NCBI RefSeq assembly: GCF_002933815.1
Contig: NZ_BEYR01000009.1
Coordinates: 102,284-166,283, forward strand
DNA: 64,000 nt
Direction: 5' to 3'
Source: Sphingobacterium sp. HMA12
GTDB taxonomy: Bacteria; Bacteroidota; Bacteroidia; Sphingobacteriales; Sphingobacteriaceae
The notes beneath the pieces were generated by a model that saw nothing but the letters and a program-made list of their open reading frames with translations, searched no databases and was not told the origin of the DNA. Position numbers and translations under genes: made by a program. Of the stretch, positions 8,780 through 18,144 are shown piece after piece. The first letter of the stretch is position 1. Each line of letters starts with the position of its first letter.

Positions 8780-9886
8780 TTAAATACAATCAAAAATTAC
8801 CTTTCTCATAAATTCCTCATTCTTTTCCATCTCCTCTACCAATTTCAATTGCGTATTTGTGCGCACCAAATTATGACCGTCATATTTGGTCTTATAATAA
8901 TGATCACCTTCGATGTAATCGGTCAGGAAACGTACACCTTGCATATAGGGCAATAAAAAGGCGCCGTCGACCAAGGTTTCTTTTTCCAAGGTCGTGAGAA
9001 ATTCATTTGCCTCTTCCAAATAGCCCTCTGCATACGCTTTATACAACGAAAGATTCAGCACGATCTTCGACACATCTTTCTCATCCTCGGCAACAGGATT
9101 AATAATGGTACGTATAGCATCCCCAAAATCATAGGCAACATATCCCGGCATTACTGTATCCAGATCAATCACACATTGCATTTTATCGTGGACATCCAGC
9201 AGCACATTATTAAATTTTGTATCGTTATGTGTAATGCGTAAGGGCAATGCAGCTTTATTTCCTAGTTCCAGAATCGTTTTCATACGATCTTCACGGCTAA
9301 ATATAAAATCCAGTTTATCTTTAACCAGACCAACACGTTGGCAGACGTCCAGTGCGATAGCCTTCCTAAGGTTATCAAGCCGGAATTCTATATTATGAAA
9401 ATTAGGAAGTACTTCAACAATCCGGGAAGCATCGAGGTCTGAAAGCTGCTTCTGAAACAGTCCAAAGGCACGTCCGCCTTCGGCCGCCTGAACCTCCGTC
9501 TCCACGATATCATAGCTCTTTGTATCCTCGATCAGGATAAACATACGCCAGTAATTCCCCTGACTGTCCTTCGTATATAACTTGCCCTCCTGTGTAGGAA
9601 TGATTGTCAGGACATGATCGCTGACCCGTTTTCCTTCAGCAACTTTTACTTTCTTACTAAGATGTTTTGTTACAATTTCTATGTTGTGCATTAAACCGTC
9701 GACATTTGGAAAAACGTGATGGTTAATGCGTTGCAATAAATGCGATATCCCACTATTTACGGAAGTAATTACACGGTAAGTATCATTGATATGACCAGAA
9801 CCAAAAGGCTGCACTGAAATGATATCTCCTTCTAATGTGAATTGTTTTGCTGCGTTCTCTACTACTAATTGGTTAAAATCAGACAT
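8780..9886 (-). CDS. Aminoglycoside phosphotransferase-fold sugar kinase, N-acetylhexosamine kinase-like
   Basis: A 368-residue kinase of the APH/choline-kinase fold. The catalytic loop ITHNDTKFNNVLLD is at about residues 218-231 (His220, Asp222, Asn227) and the metal-binding IDLDT at 240-244, followed by YDFGDAIRT. This arrangement matches NahK-type N-acetylhexosamine 1-kinases, which phosphorylate GalNAc or GlcNAc at C1 in the cytoplasm. The divergent neighbour is a GH109-type gene whose family releases GalNAc, so a salvage role is a reasonable inference. The shared upstream gap has two LacI-type operators. Substrate is unproven; a generic small-molecule kinase is the alternative. Confidence 0.78.
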   Translation of the reverse strand: MSDFNQLVVENAAKQFTLEGDIISVQPFGSGHINDTYRVITSVNSGISHLLQRINHHVFPNVDGLMHNIEIVTKHLSKKVKVAEGKRVSDHVLTIIPTQEGKLYTKDSQGNYWRMFILIEDTKSYDIVETEVQAAEGGRAFGLFQKQLSDLDASRIVEVLPNFHNIEFRLDNLRKAIALDVCQRVGLVKDKLDFIFSREDRMKTILELGNKAALPLRITHNDTKFNNVLLDVHDKMQCVIDLDTVMPGYVAYDFGDAIRTIINPVAEDEKDVSKIVLNLSLYKAYAEGYLEEANEFLTTLEKETLVDGAFLLPYMQGVRFLTDYIEGDHYYKTKYDGHNLVRTNTQLKLVEEMEKNEEFMRKVIFDCI

Positions 9887-9963
9887 TAAACTATGTTTTT
9901 TAAATCATCAATGTGCTTGCAATATCACAAATTGAATTAATAAATGATAATTTTTATTTCAAT

Positions 9964-9973
9964 CAAACGATTG
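9964..9973. promoter_or_regulatory. LacI-family-like operator 1
   Basis: CAAACGATTG is a near-perfect palindrome around a central CG, the pattern bound by LacI-family repressors. It lies in the divergent gap between the sugar kinase and the GH109 gene. A second site is 32 bases away centre to centre, about three helical turns. No lacI gene is present in the window. Confidence 0.6.
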
Positions 9974-9995
9974 CATGAAATTTAATAAATTTAAA

Positions 9996-10005
9996 CAATC
10001 GTTTG
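9996..10005. promoter_or_regulatory. LacI-family-like operator 2
   Basis: CAATCGTTTG is the exact inverse of operator 1, again centred on CG. With operator 1 it could hold a looped or cooperative repressor controlling both divergent genes. A TATATTTG box at 10033-10040 downstream could be the -7 element for the GH109 gene. Confidence 0.6.
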
Positions 10006-10117
10006 CACTTTCATTTATAGCAAATGAAATAATATATTTGTTGATAAGAGCCAGTCTCATAGATGGTTCTTATCAAAGATAAATAACTAATATACAAACT
10101 CCTCATATCTCAAAACA

Positions 10118-11464
10118 ATGGATAGAAGAAATTTCATCAAATCAACGGCCATCACTACCGCTGGAATCGGCGTTCTTTCAAGCACTGACTTATTCGCCCA
10201 AACCAATGGAAAAATAAAAATCGGCTTTATCGGAGTCGGCCTACGCGGACGTAACCATGTTCAGATTGCCTTAAACAGAGACGATTTAGAAATTGTGGCT
10301 GTATGTGATACACAAGAAGAATCTCTTGCACAATGCCGCAAACAGTTCAATGCCAAAGGTACCAAACTTCCAAAAGAGTATACAGGAGACGTAGATGCTT
10401 ACAAAAAAATGCTAAGCAGTGAAAAATTAGATGCTGTAATCATCGCAACACCTTGGCAATTTCACAAAGACCAAGCTATTGATGCCATGAAAGCAGGTTT
10501 ATATGTCGGCTGTGAAGTTATCGCTGGCCTAACCGTACAAGACCACTGGGATGTCGTAAAAGCATCCGAAGAAACTGGCAAACCGTACATGACATTGGAA
10601 AATGTTGCTTTCCGTCGCGATGTACTTGCTGTTTTAAATATGCACAGACAGGGCTTGTTCGGGGAATTGTTACATCTTGAAGGCGGTTATCAACATGATT
10701 TACGTGAAGTTCTATTCAATGACGGAAAGAATTATTACGGACATGGTGTTGAGTACGGAACGAAGGCAATTTCGGAAGCACAGTGGCGTACGCAGTTCAA
10801 CATTGACCAAGATGGCGACCTTTACCCGACACACGGTTTAGGTCCGATCATGCAATTTGTTGACATCAACAAAGGCAATAGATTTACCCACATTACATCA
10901 TACTCAAGTAAAGCGCGTGGCTTGGCGGCTTATGTCAATAAAGTATCTCCGGGACATCCAAATAGTAAACTAAACTATAAAAACGGAGACATTACACAAA
11001 CCATGTTGCAATGTGCAAACGGGGAAACGATGTTATTGACACACGATACGCATTTACCAAGACCTTATTCTATCGGTTTCCGTGTGCAGGGTACTGATGG
11101 TATCTGGATGGACGTCGCTAAAGGCATCCACATTGAAGGTAAATCCAAACCGCATACTTGGGATTCAGCAGACGAATGGGTTAAAAAATATGACCACCCG
11201 ATCTGGAAAAAATATGAAGAATTAGCGAATGGTTCAGGTCATGGGGGCATGGACTGGTTTGTGTTCAACGCTTTTATCCAAGCGGTAAAGCAAAAAGTTC
11301 AGACGCCGATCGACGTTTATGATTCCGTGACCATGAGTGCAGTATTCCCACTTTCTACTGAGTCCATCAAAAAAGGAAATAAAACATTAGAGTTCCCAGA
11401 TTTCACAAAAGGAAAATGGAGAACAAAGAAAAATACCTTTATGCTCGATGATAGCGGTATGTAA
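10118..11464 (+). CDS. Gfo/Idh/MocA-family protein, GH109 (alpha-N-acetylgalactosaminidase)-like
   Basis: A 448-residue exported protein. The N-terminus MDRRNFIKSTAITTAGIG carries a twin-arginine motif and hydrophobic stretch, consistent with Tat export. The NAD-binding motif IGFIGVGLRGRNH is at residues 35-47. GH109-type segments follow: GGYQHDLRE near 189-197 and DLYPTHGLGPI near 234-244, with His239 a candidate catalytic residue, and SGHGGMDWFVFNAF near 372-385. GH109 enzymes remove terminal alpha-GalNAc by an NAD-dependent mechanism. The adjacent kinase suggests release and phosphorylation of GalNAc. A non-hydrolytic Gfo/Idh/MocA oxidoreductase is the alternative. Confidence 0.82.
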   Translation: MDRRNFIKSTAITTAGIGVLSSTDLFAQTNGKIKIGFIGVGLRGRNHVQIALNRDDLEIVAVCDTQEESLAQCRKQFNAKGTKLPKEYTGDVDAYKKMLSSEKLDAVIIATPWQFHKDQAIDAMKAGLYVGCEVIAGLTVQDHWDVVKASEETGKPYMTLENVAFRRDVLAVLNMHRQGLFGELLHLEGGYQHDLREVLFNDGKNYYGHGVEYGTKAISEAQWRTQFNIDQDGDLYPTHGLGPIMQFVDINKGNRFTHITSYSSKARGLAAYVNKVSPGHPNSKLNYKNGDITQTMLQCANGETMLLTHDTHLPRPYSIGFRVQGTDGIWMDVAKGIHIEGKSKPHTWDSADEWVKKYDHPIWKKYEELANGSGHGGMDWFVFNAFIQAVKQKVQTPIDVYDSVTMSAVFPLSTESIKKGNKTLEFPDFTKGKWRTKKNTFMLDDSGM

Positions 11465-11481
11465 AATCAAAAAATAATATA

Positions 11482-11524
11482 AACGAAAGAAGCTGTATCC
11501 CGGAAAGATACAGCTTCTTTCGTT
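11482..11524 (+). terminator. Terminator after GH109-like gene
   Basis: An 18-bp perfect stem (AACGAAAGAAGCTGTATC and its complement) with a 7-base loop begins 18 bases after the stop codon. The 3' side ends CTTTCGTT rather than in a pure T run. Confidence 0.8.
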
Positions 11525-11611
11525 GTACCATTTAATATAATCCCGATAGTACTACCATTTAGCCTACCTTTTTCTTAAATTAGCCTTCACAAACAATTTT
11601 TCGATAACATT

Positions 11612-12904
11612 ATGCTCACTGAAGCAATTATAATCTTAGTACTAATCATCTTAAATGGAATCCTGTCTGCCTCTGAGATTTCAATCGTATCCAGCAGAAA
11701 AGCGCGTTTACAGGCCGAGAGCGACAAAGATAATCCTGCCGCCAAGATTGCACTTCATCTCAAGGAATCCCCCAACAGCTTCCTGTCAACAGTGCAAATA
11801 GGGATCACTTTGATCGGTATTTTAACGGGTTTCTTTTCTGGGGGCAGCATCTCTGCGTACCTGATCGAAGTTTTTAATAAATCGAGCATACTCGCCCCCT
11901 ACAGTCAACAGCTGGCGGTTATTCTGGTGGTACTGATCATTACCTATTTTTCATTGGTTCTTGGTGAACTGGTGCCAAAGCGTATCGGGATGGCTATTCC
12001 TGAAAAATATGCTATGCTCATTGCCTACCCTATGAATTTGCTCAGCAAGATTGTAAAGCCTTTTGTCTGGTTATTGAGTGCCTCTACTGAATTTATTGTC
12101 AAGATACTCAATATCAAGAGTACGGGAAACAGTGTTACCGAAGAAGAGATCAAAGCATTGGTGGATGAGGGGGTCGATAGTGGCGTGATTGAAGGTATTG
12201 AGCATGATATTGTGGATCGCCTCCTAAGTTTAGGCGACAAAAAGGCCATCAATCTGATGACTCACCGTAAGCACATTGTATTTTTGGATCTAGAGGACAG
12301 CTTTGAGGAAAATAGACAGATTATCCTTGATAGTGACCATTCCATCTATCCCGTCTGCGAAGGTGGACTTGACAATATCAAAGGAGTGGTCCATGTCAAA
12401 TCCCTGCTTAGGCAATGTTTTCAAAATAAGCCTTTTAATCTCCGGGAGCTCCTGCTTCCGATCAAATTTGTCAATGAATTCAGCTCTTCCTACAGCATCA
12501 TGAATACATTGCGAACATCTCGCGTGCACCAGGCTGTTGTTATCGACGAATACGGCTCACCACAGGGTATCATAACACTACGCGATATCGTAGGTGATCT
12601 CGTTGGTAATATCACCGAAAGCGATATCAGTGTACGCCCGACAATCCGTCAACTGGATAGCGGCGATTATGTCGTGGATGGGCAATACCAGATTGAGGAC
12701 CTGCTGGATGAATTTGAAATAGGACTTTCCGAAGAAGATGAAGATGACATTAATAACGTCACTACAGTCGGCGGGTTGGTTTTTCTGTTGCTAGATCACG
12801 TCCCCGAAGAAGGCGAACGCGTACGTTTCAAAAACATGATTTTTGAAGTATTGGATATGGATGGCAATCGTATAGATAAACTATTGTTAAAAATCGAGGA
12901 ATAA
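11612..12904 (+). CDS. CNNM/HlyC-CorC family transporter-like protein
   Basis: A 430-residue membrane protein of the hemolysin/CorC/CNNM family. A DUF21 membrane domain covers about residues 1-150 with several hydrophobic segments and the LGELVPKRIGMAIPEKYA motif. A CBS-domain pair follows at about 190-330 (IYPVCEGG..IKGVVHVKSLL, then VVIDEYGSPQGIITLRDIVGDLVG), then the CorC_HlyC domain with VVDGQYQIEDLLDEFEI. Relatives are implicated in Mg2+ or Co2+ transport or sensing; 'hemolysin' is a historical name. It stands alone and ends in a bidirectional terminator shared with the POT gene at 12986. Confidence 0.92.
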   Translation: MLTEAIIILVLIILNGILSASEISIVSSRKARLQAESDKDNPAAKIALHLKESPNSFLSTVQIGITLIGILTGFFSGGSISAYLIEVFNKSSILAPYSQQLAVILVVLIITYFSLVLGELVPKRIGMAIPEKYAMLIAYPMNLLSKIVKPFVWLLSASTEFIVKILNIKSTGNSVTEEEIKALVDEGVDSGVIEGIEHDIVDRLLSLGDKKAINLMTHRKHIVFLDLEDSFEENRQIILDSDHSIYPVCEGGLDNIKGVVHVKSLLRQCFQNKPFNLRELLLPIKFVNEFSSSYSIMNTLRTSRVHQAVVIDEYGSPQGIITLRDIVGDLVGNITESDISVRPTIRQLDSGDYVVDGQYQIEDLLDEFEIGLSEEDEDDINNVTTVGGLVFLLLDHVPEEGERVRFKNMIFEVLDMDGNRIDKLLLKIEE

Positions 12905-12926
12905 AAAGGAACTTATCCTTTTCACT

Positions 12927-12968
12927 AACGACAAAGGGCCGATCAGTTATGATCAGCCCTTTGTCGTT
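12927..12968. terminator. Bidirectional terminator between convergent genes
   Basis: A long stem, AACGACAAAGGGC-GATCA pairing with TGATC-AGCCCTTTGTCGTT, has a 4-base loop. It lies between the stop codons of the CNNM-family gene (plus) and the POT gene (minus) and can serve both. Confidence 0.8.
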
Positions 12969-12985
12969 ACTATATTATGACAGTA

Positions 12986-14575
12986 TTAGTTAATGCCGTG
13001 CATCATCTTTTTCAAGATCGGATTCAACACGATCAAAATCAATGCAGCAATACAGGGTACAATTGTAAAAATTCCGAAGAAATAAGACATTGAATGAGTC
13101 TCTGTAATTTTGTCGATATATGCACCTAGAAATCCACCAATAAGATTTGCGATGGCAGATGCACAAAACCAGAAGCCAAATAGCAGTCCCAAAAACTTCT
13201 TAGGAGACAATTTACTCACATAAGAAAGTCCCACAGGCGACAGGCACAATTCGCCGCTGGTATGGAAGAAATACGCCAATATCAACCAAATCATACTTAC
13301 GGAAGCAGTCTTAGCTCCCTGAGGGATAGAGAGGCTACCGTAAGATAGTGCCGCAAAACCAATACCGACCAAGATCAATCCCAAAGCAAATTTAATCGGT
13401 CCAGATGGGTTCCACACTTTTTCCCAGAACTTACTAAAGCTTGATGCAAGGGTAATGATAAAGAATGAATTTAAAATTTGGAACCAAGAAACGGTCACCT
13501 CAGTGTTTACGGCTGTAAATTCACGGTGTACTTTCCAGATACAAAGGACCCAGATAATAGCAAATGAAATTCCTGTAAAAATTATTGTCGAGGGATATTT
13601 CGAATAAATTTTTCGCGCCAACGAAACGAGTACTCCCGTAATCACCACAATAGGAAATATAGTCAGGGCAGCATCCAGCCAGCGAAAACCCGAAGCCATA
13701 CTGCCGCTCAGCAGCCGTTGTGTATAATCCTTGGCAAAGATTGTCATGGATCCTCCGGCCTGCTCAAAAGCCAAGAAAAACACGATACTAGCGATCATTA
13801 GAACTGCCACAACGATCAGACGATCACGGACGATATGCGCCGGCGTCTCTTCTTCACTTTCTTCGTGCGCATGTACTTTCTTGTCATGATCCGCCTGAAT
13901 TACTTTAGGTGATTCACCTATAATTCCAAAAATACGCTGGCCAAAATAGAACTGAATCATTCCAAAAAACATAAATACACCCGCGAGTCCAAAGCCATAA
14001 TGCCAACCGATTTTCTCACCGATATAACCACAAAGAAGCATCCCCAGAAATGCTCCACCATTGATCCCCATGTAGAAGATCGTATAGCCTGCATCCTTCT
14101 TCGGACTTGTATCAGGGTATAGTTTACCTACCATCGATGATATATTCGGTTTAAACATACCGTTACCTAAAATCATCAAAATAAGACCAAGAAAAAAGAA
14201 ACCCTTCGAAGCGCCTTCCAGCGCCATGGATGCATGCCCTAGGGTCATGATCAAAGCGCCTATTAAAATCGCCTTTTTATATCCTGTCAACCGGTCCGCA
14301 ATCATTCCGCCAAAAAGGGGTGTGAGATAAACAGCAAATGTATACAATCCGTATAGTTTCATCGCCTCTGCATTCGTCCATTGCCATCCATGTTGTGCGA
14401 TGGTCGAGATGAGAAAATTAACCAACAGCGCACGCATACCATAATAGCTAAAACGCTCCCACATCTCGGTAAAGAATAGCACAAATAGTCCGGCAGGATG
14501 CCCATTTACCATCTTGTCATCTATCCCCTGCTTGGCCAGATGTGCTACAAGAACTTGATCTTTTTCTTGATTCAT
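12986..14575 (-). CDS. POT-family proton-coupled oligopeptide transporter
   Basis: A 529-residue MFS transporter. The PTR2/POT signature ExxERFxYYG is at residues 37-46 (TEMWERFSYYGMRALL). FKPNISSMVGKLYPD, FYMGINGGAFLGM and FEQAGGSMTIFAKDYTQR follow, and it ends KKMMHGIN. A charged histidine/glutamate-rich loop (about residues 228-245) separates the two helix bundles. It is a close paralog of the 14659-16233 gene, 83 bases upstream on the same strand, so the pair looks like a tandem duplication. It probably imports small peptides across the inner membrane. Confidence 0.94.
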   Translation of the reverse strand: MNQEKDQVLVAHLAKQGIDDKMVNGHPAGLFVLFFTEMWERFSYYGMRALLVNFLISTIAQHGWQWTNAEAMKLYGLYTFAVYLTPLFGGMIADRLTGYKKAILIGALIMTLGHASMALEGASKGFFFLGLILMILGNGMFKPNISSMVGKLYPDTSPKKDAGYTIFYMGINGGAFLGMLLCGYIGEKIGWHYGFGLAGVFMFFGMIQFYFGQRIFGIIGESPKVIQADHDKKVHAHEESEEETPAHIVRDRLIVVAVLMIASIVFFLAFEQAGGSMTIFAKDYTQRLLSGSMASGFRWLDAALTIFPIVVITGVLVSLARKIYSKYPSTIIFTGISFAIIWVLCIWKVHREFTAVNTEVTVSWFQILNSFFIITLASSFSKFWEKVWNPSGPIKFALGLILVGIGFAALSYGSLSIPQGAKTASVSMIWLILAYFFHTSGELCLSPVGLSYVSKLSPKKFLGLLFGFWFCASAIANLIGGFLGAYIDKITETHSMSYFFGIFTIVPCIAALILIVLNPILKKMMHGIN

Positions 14576-14658
14576 ATAATTTCAATAATTGTTTTATAAC
14601 TCAGGTTTTGTTTTTAATTTGATAAAAATCGCATGAAGATACACTATTTTTCTATGAA

Positions 14659-16233
14659 TTAGTCAATTCCATGCATCATCTTTTTTATTTTTTTATTACC
14701 AAGCAGCAGAAATACAGCCGCTATCATGGGTATGACCGTAAACACCGCAAAGAAAAATGACATGGAATGTGATTCGGTTATTTTATCAATGTAAGAACCG
14801 ATAAACCCACCGATAAAATTAGCGATGGCATTGGCACAAAACCAAAAGCCAAATAGCAGTCCCAGGAATTTCTTTGGTGACAATTTACTTACATAAGACA
14901 AGCCCACAGGGCCAATGCACAGCTCACCAACGGTATGGAAAAAGTAGGCCAGCACCAACCAGATCATACTGACCGAAGCTGTCTTCGCTCCTGTTGGAAT
15001 CTCAGCGCTCCCCATGGACAAGGCAGCAAATCCAATGCCCACCAAAGTCAAGCCCATGGCAAACTTAATCGGTCCGGAAGGATTCCAGACGCGTTCCCAA
15101 ATCTTGCTAAAAGAAGTCGCCAGTGTAATGATAAAGAAAGAATTGAGCATAGGAAACCAGGACACGGTCACTTCCGAATTCATACCATAGTATTCGCGAT
15201 AGATTTTCCATAGGCACAAAGACCAGATAATCACAAATGAAATGCTGGAGAAGAGTATAATTAAAGGATATTTACGAATTATTTTCTTAGCCAGTACCAA
15301 CAGTACTCCAGTAATGACAACAATAGGCACGATTGTTAAGGCAAAATCTGCCCACTTAAAAATGGTAGCAGCCCCGCCGCTCAATACACGCTGGGTGTAG
15401 TTTTTGGCAAATATGGTCATTGAGCCCCCAGCTTGTTCAAAAGCCAAATGGAATACAATACTTGAAAACATAAAAATAGCAATGACCAACAGCCGGTCAC
15501 GTACAATATGTTTTGGATGTTCATCCTCAGGATTTATCTCCTCCGAAACAGTATTTTCTTTCTCCGGTGTATCACCTATTTTTCCAAAAATTCGTTGTGC
15601 AAAGTAAAACTGCAACATCCCCAAAAACATAAATATTCCAGCAAGTCCAAAACCATAATGCCAGCCTATTTTTTCCCCAATATAACCGCACAGCATCATT
15701 CCCAGGAAAGCACCACCGTTGATCCCCATGTAGAAGATCGTATATCCGGCATCTTTTTTCCCACCCCTATCGGGATAAAGTTTACCCACCATCGACGAAA
15801 TATTGGGTTTGAACAGACCATTTCCCAGAACGATAAGTACCAATCCCGCGAGAAAGAAATTTTTGTTGAATCCCTCCATAGCCATCGAAATATGGCCGAG
15901 GGTCATGATGATCGCGCCTACCATAATGGACTTTTTATAGCCGGTCAACCGATCCGCAATAATTCCACCAAACAAAGGCGTTAAAAATACCATACCTGTG
16001 TATAGGCCATACAGTTTCATTGCTTCCGAATTTGTCCAGCCCCAGCCATGTTGAGCAATGGTGGAAACCAAAAAATTCACCAATAGTGCACGCATGCCGT
16101 AATAACTAAAACGTTCCCACATTTCAGTAAAAAACAAGACAAATAATCCTGCAGGATGCCCTTTCACCAACACTTGTTCAGCGCCCACTTTATTTAAATG
16201 AGATTCCAGAACAGCATCTTTTTCAAAATTCAT
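14659..16233 (-). CDS. POT-family proton-coupled oligopeptide transporter
   Basis: A 524-residue paralog of the 12986-14575 protein, sharing most motifs in the same register: GHPAGLFVLFFTEMWERF at the start, FKPNISSMVGKLYPD, FYMGINGGAFLGMM, FEQAGGSMTIFAK, and the KKMMHGID end. The central acidic loop (about residues 225-240) differs from that of its partner. As the upstream copy of the tandem pair it would be transcribed first. Peptide uptake is the family role; why the organism keeps both copies is not evident from sequence. Confidence 0.94.
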   Translation of the reverse strand: MNFEKDAVLESHLNKVGAEQVLVKGHPAGLFVLFFTEMWERFSYYGMRALLVNFLVSTIAQHGWGWTNSEAMKLYGLYTGMVFLTPLFGGIIADRLTGYKKSIMVGAIIMTLGHISMAMEGFNKNFFLAGLVLIVLGNGLFKPNISSMVGKLYPDRGGKKDAGYTIFYMGINGGAFLGMMLCGYIGEKIGWHYGFGLAGIFMFLGMLQFYFAQRIFGKIGDTPEKENTVSEEINPEDEHPKHIVRDRLLVIAIFMFSSIVFHLAFEQAGGSMTIFAKNYTQRVLSGGAATIFKWADFALTIVPIVVITGVLLVLAKKIIRKYPLIILFSSISFVIIWSLCLWKIYREYYGMNSEVTVSWFPMLNSFFIITLATSFSKIWERVWNPSGPIKFAMGLTLVGIGFAALSMGSAEIPTGAKTASVSMIWLVLAYFFHTVGELCIGPVGLSYVSKLSPKKFLGLLFGFWFCANAIANFIGGFIGSYIDKITESHSMSFFFAVFTVIPMIAAVFLLLGNKKIKKMMHGID

Positions 16234-16425
16234 GTTTTCTAATCGTTATTTTTCAATATCAGGTAGTGCGATTTCAGCGTATCCATTTTTAGCCAACCAA
16301 GTTACACCATATTCACTGGGCTGTTACAACACATCCGACAAGCGAATCAGTTTGCAAGTTAAATATGGACAAAAATCTATATTCAATTTAAAACGATCTA
16401 TCCGTTTGAGGGAAAGACCCTTGTT

Positions 16426-16464
16426 AAAAGCAAAGTTCTTTTCAATCGCATGAAAAGAACTTTG
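16426..16464 (-). terminator. Terminator after the sugar isomerase gene
   Basis: A perfect 14-bp stem (CAAAGTTCTTTTCA/TGAAAAGAACTTTG) with a 6-base loop is followed on the minus strand by GCTTTTAAC. It lies 16 bases past the stop codon at 16481. Confidence 0.8.
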
Positions 16465-16480
16465 TGTATGTCTTGTTATA

Positions 16481-17371
16481 TTAGATCAATGGACGCAAGC
16501 GCTCCAATAATTTTTTAGTTGCGAAGATTCCTTCCTCTTCACTTAATTTGCTTCCTTCATATTCAATGCCTACATATCCTTTGAATTTTGCCTTTTTCAC
16601 GATCTTCAGCATGCGTTCATAATCAATTTGGGTTTCATTACCATTGGCATCAAAATCATGTGTTTTGGCACTTACCCCATGCGCATAAGGCATCAAGTCA
16701 GTCACACCCTGGTAACGATCGTATTCATAGAAATTACCCAAATCAGGTAAGCTTCCGCAATATTTACTTCCTACGGCTTTTAAAGTTTTGGCCAACCAAT
16801 CACCATGTGAAGAAATACCACCATGATTTTCCACGATGATACTAATACCTGCTTTCTTTCCGATATCAGACAACGCTGTCAAGCTTTCCACCACACGTTT
16901 GCTGACCTCATCGGGAGTTCCCTTGCCGGCAGCATTTACACGAATGGCGTGACAGCCCAAGAAGTTAGCTGCTGAAATCCATTTGTAATGGTTTTGTACG
17001 GCTTGTTTTCTTTTGGTCTCATCTTCATCACCTAAATTTCCCTCACCATCAACCATGATCAAGACGTTTCGCACGCCATTATCTTTTGCACGCATATTCA
17101 GTTCAGTTAGGTAATTGTTATCATTAGCCTTGTCTTTAAAGAATTGATTGACGTACTCTACCCCATAGATACCATATTTTTTTGCTGCTACAACCGGAAA
17201 ATCTAAATTATTCAGATCACCTTTAAACAAGGTTTTATGCAGTGACCATTGCGCCAGGGAAATGTCAAACCAATCTTTCTTTGCTGCGGCAAAACTCTCC
17301 AGCGATGGCGCCAATGCTATACCGGCAGAGGCTAATGCAAGGTTTTTAAGAAAATCTCTTCTAGAATTCAT
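16481..17371 (-). CDS. Exported sugar phosphate isomerase/epimerase-type TIM-barrel protein
   Basis: A 296-residue protein of the xylose isomerase-like TIM-barrel superfamily. The N-terminus MNSRRDFLKNLALASAGIALAPS is a Tat signal (SRRDFLK). Barrel segments follow: ISLAQWSLHKTLF, YGIYGVEYVNQFF, IIVENHGGISSHGDW (likely metal ligands Glu and His) and YVGIEYEGSKLSEEEG. Such proteins isomerise or epimerise sugars in the periplasm; the substrate is unknown. It is the last of four same-strand genes starting with dacB, 24 bases after the Fe-S protein gene, so co-transcription is likely. Confidence 0.85.
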   Translation of the reverse strand: MNSRRDFLKNLALASAGIALAPSLESFAAAKKDWFDISLAQWSLHKTLFKGDLNNLDFPVVAAKKYGIYGVEYVNQFFKDKANDNNYLTELNMRAKDNGVRNVLIMVDGEGNLGDEDETKRKQAVQNHYKWISAANFLGCHAIRVNAAGKGTPDEVSKRVVESLTALSDIGKKAGISIIVENHGGISSHGDWLAKTLKAVGSKYCGSLPDLGNFYEYDRYQGVTDLMPYAHGVSAKTHDFDANGNETQIDYERMLKIVKKAKFKGYVGIEYEGSKLSEEEGIFATKKLLERLRPLI

Positions 17372-17395
17372 GTGTTTAGATTTAAAGTGTGTTAT

Positions 17396-18124
17396 TTATA
17401 TATTTCCCCAGCCAGTGGTCAGTACATCCACAAGGTGCATGGTCTGGATAGGTAATTTATGTTTATCAATATAAGCTTGTAACTGCAACAAGCAGGACGA
17501 ATCCGTCGAAATAATATAGTCAGCATTCAATGCCATGGCATTCCTGACTTTTTGTTCCGCCATGGCGGCCGATATCCCTTCAAACTTAACAGCAAAACTT
17601 CCACCAAAACCGCAACAGGTTTCACTGTCCTTTACCTCCAGCATTTCCAATCCCAGAACCTTGCTCAGCAACTTCCGGGGTTCATCCTTGATCTTGCATT
17701 CACGCAGGGCCGAACAAGAGTCATGATATACCCCAATCCCCTCCAACTCAGCTCCAAAATAATCCTTTTTCAGCACATTGACCAAAAAATCGGAAATCTC
17801 CATGACCTGTTGTTGTATTTTATGACATTGGTGAGAATCGGCCGAATTCGCGAACAGGTCGCTATAACTATTTCTGACCATACCGGTACAGGAAGCCGAA
17901 GGGGAAATAATGACATGATCGCCCGAAAAATCTTCTAAAAACTTCTTTCCTACCTGCTTTGCATCATCCCAAAAACCAGCATTGTAGGCCGGCTGCCCAC
18001 AGCAGGTCTGATCGGGGTTATAATGCACCTCACAGCCTACTTTTTCCAATAAACGGATCGTATTAAAAGCGGTCTCCGGATATAGCTGATCTATAAAACA
18101 AGGAACAAAAAGTTCTACTTTCAT
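17396..18124 (-). CDS. LutA/GlcF-type Fe-S (CCG domain) protein
   Basis: A 242-residue protein with two cysteine-rich CCG domains: QTCCGQPAYNAGFW around residues 40-53 (Cys41, Cys42) and SETCCGFGGSF around 168-178. Additional cysteines occur in VPCF near the start and in HDSCSALREC. This is the architecture of LutA/YkgE and the C-terminal part of GlcF, which pass electrons in lactate or glycolate oxidation. LutB and LutC partners are absent from the window, so its reaction is open. The start is the ATG at 18124; a TTG five codons upstream is less likely. Confidence 0.85.
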   Translation of the reverse strand: MKVELFVPCFIDQLYPETAFNTIRLLEKVGCEVHYNPDQTCCGQPAYNAGFWDDAKQVGKKFLEDFSGDHVIISPSASCTGMVRNSYSDLFANSADSHQCHKIQQQVMEISDFLVNVLKKDYFGAELEGIGVYHDSCSALRECKIKDEPRKLLSKVLGLEMLEVKDSETCCGFGGSFAVKFEGISAAMAEQKVRNAMALNADYIISTDSSCLLQLQAYIDKHKLPIQTMHLVDVLTTGWGNI

Positions 18125-18144
18125 ATTTAATTCAATCAATAAAA

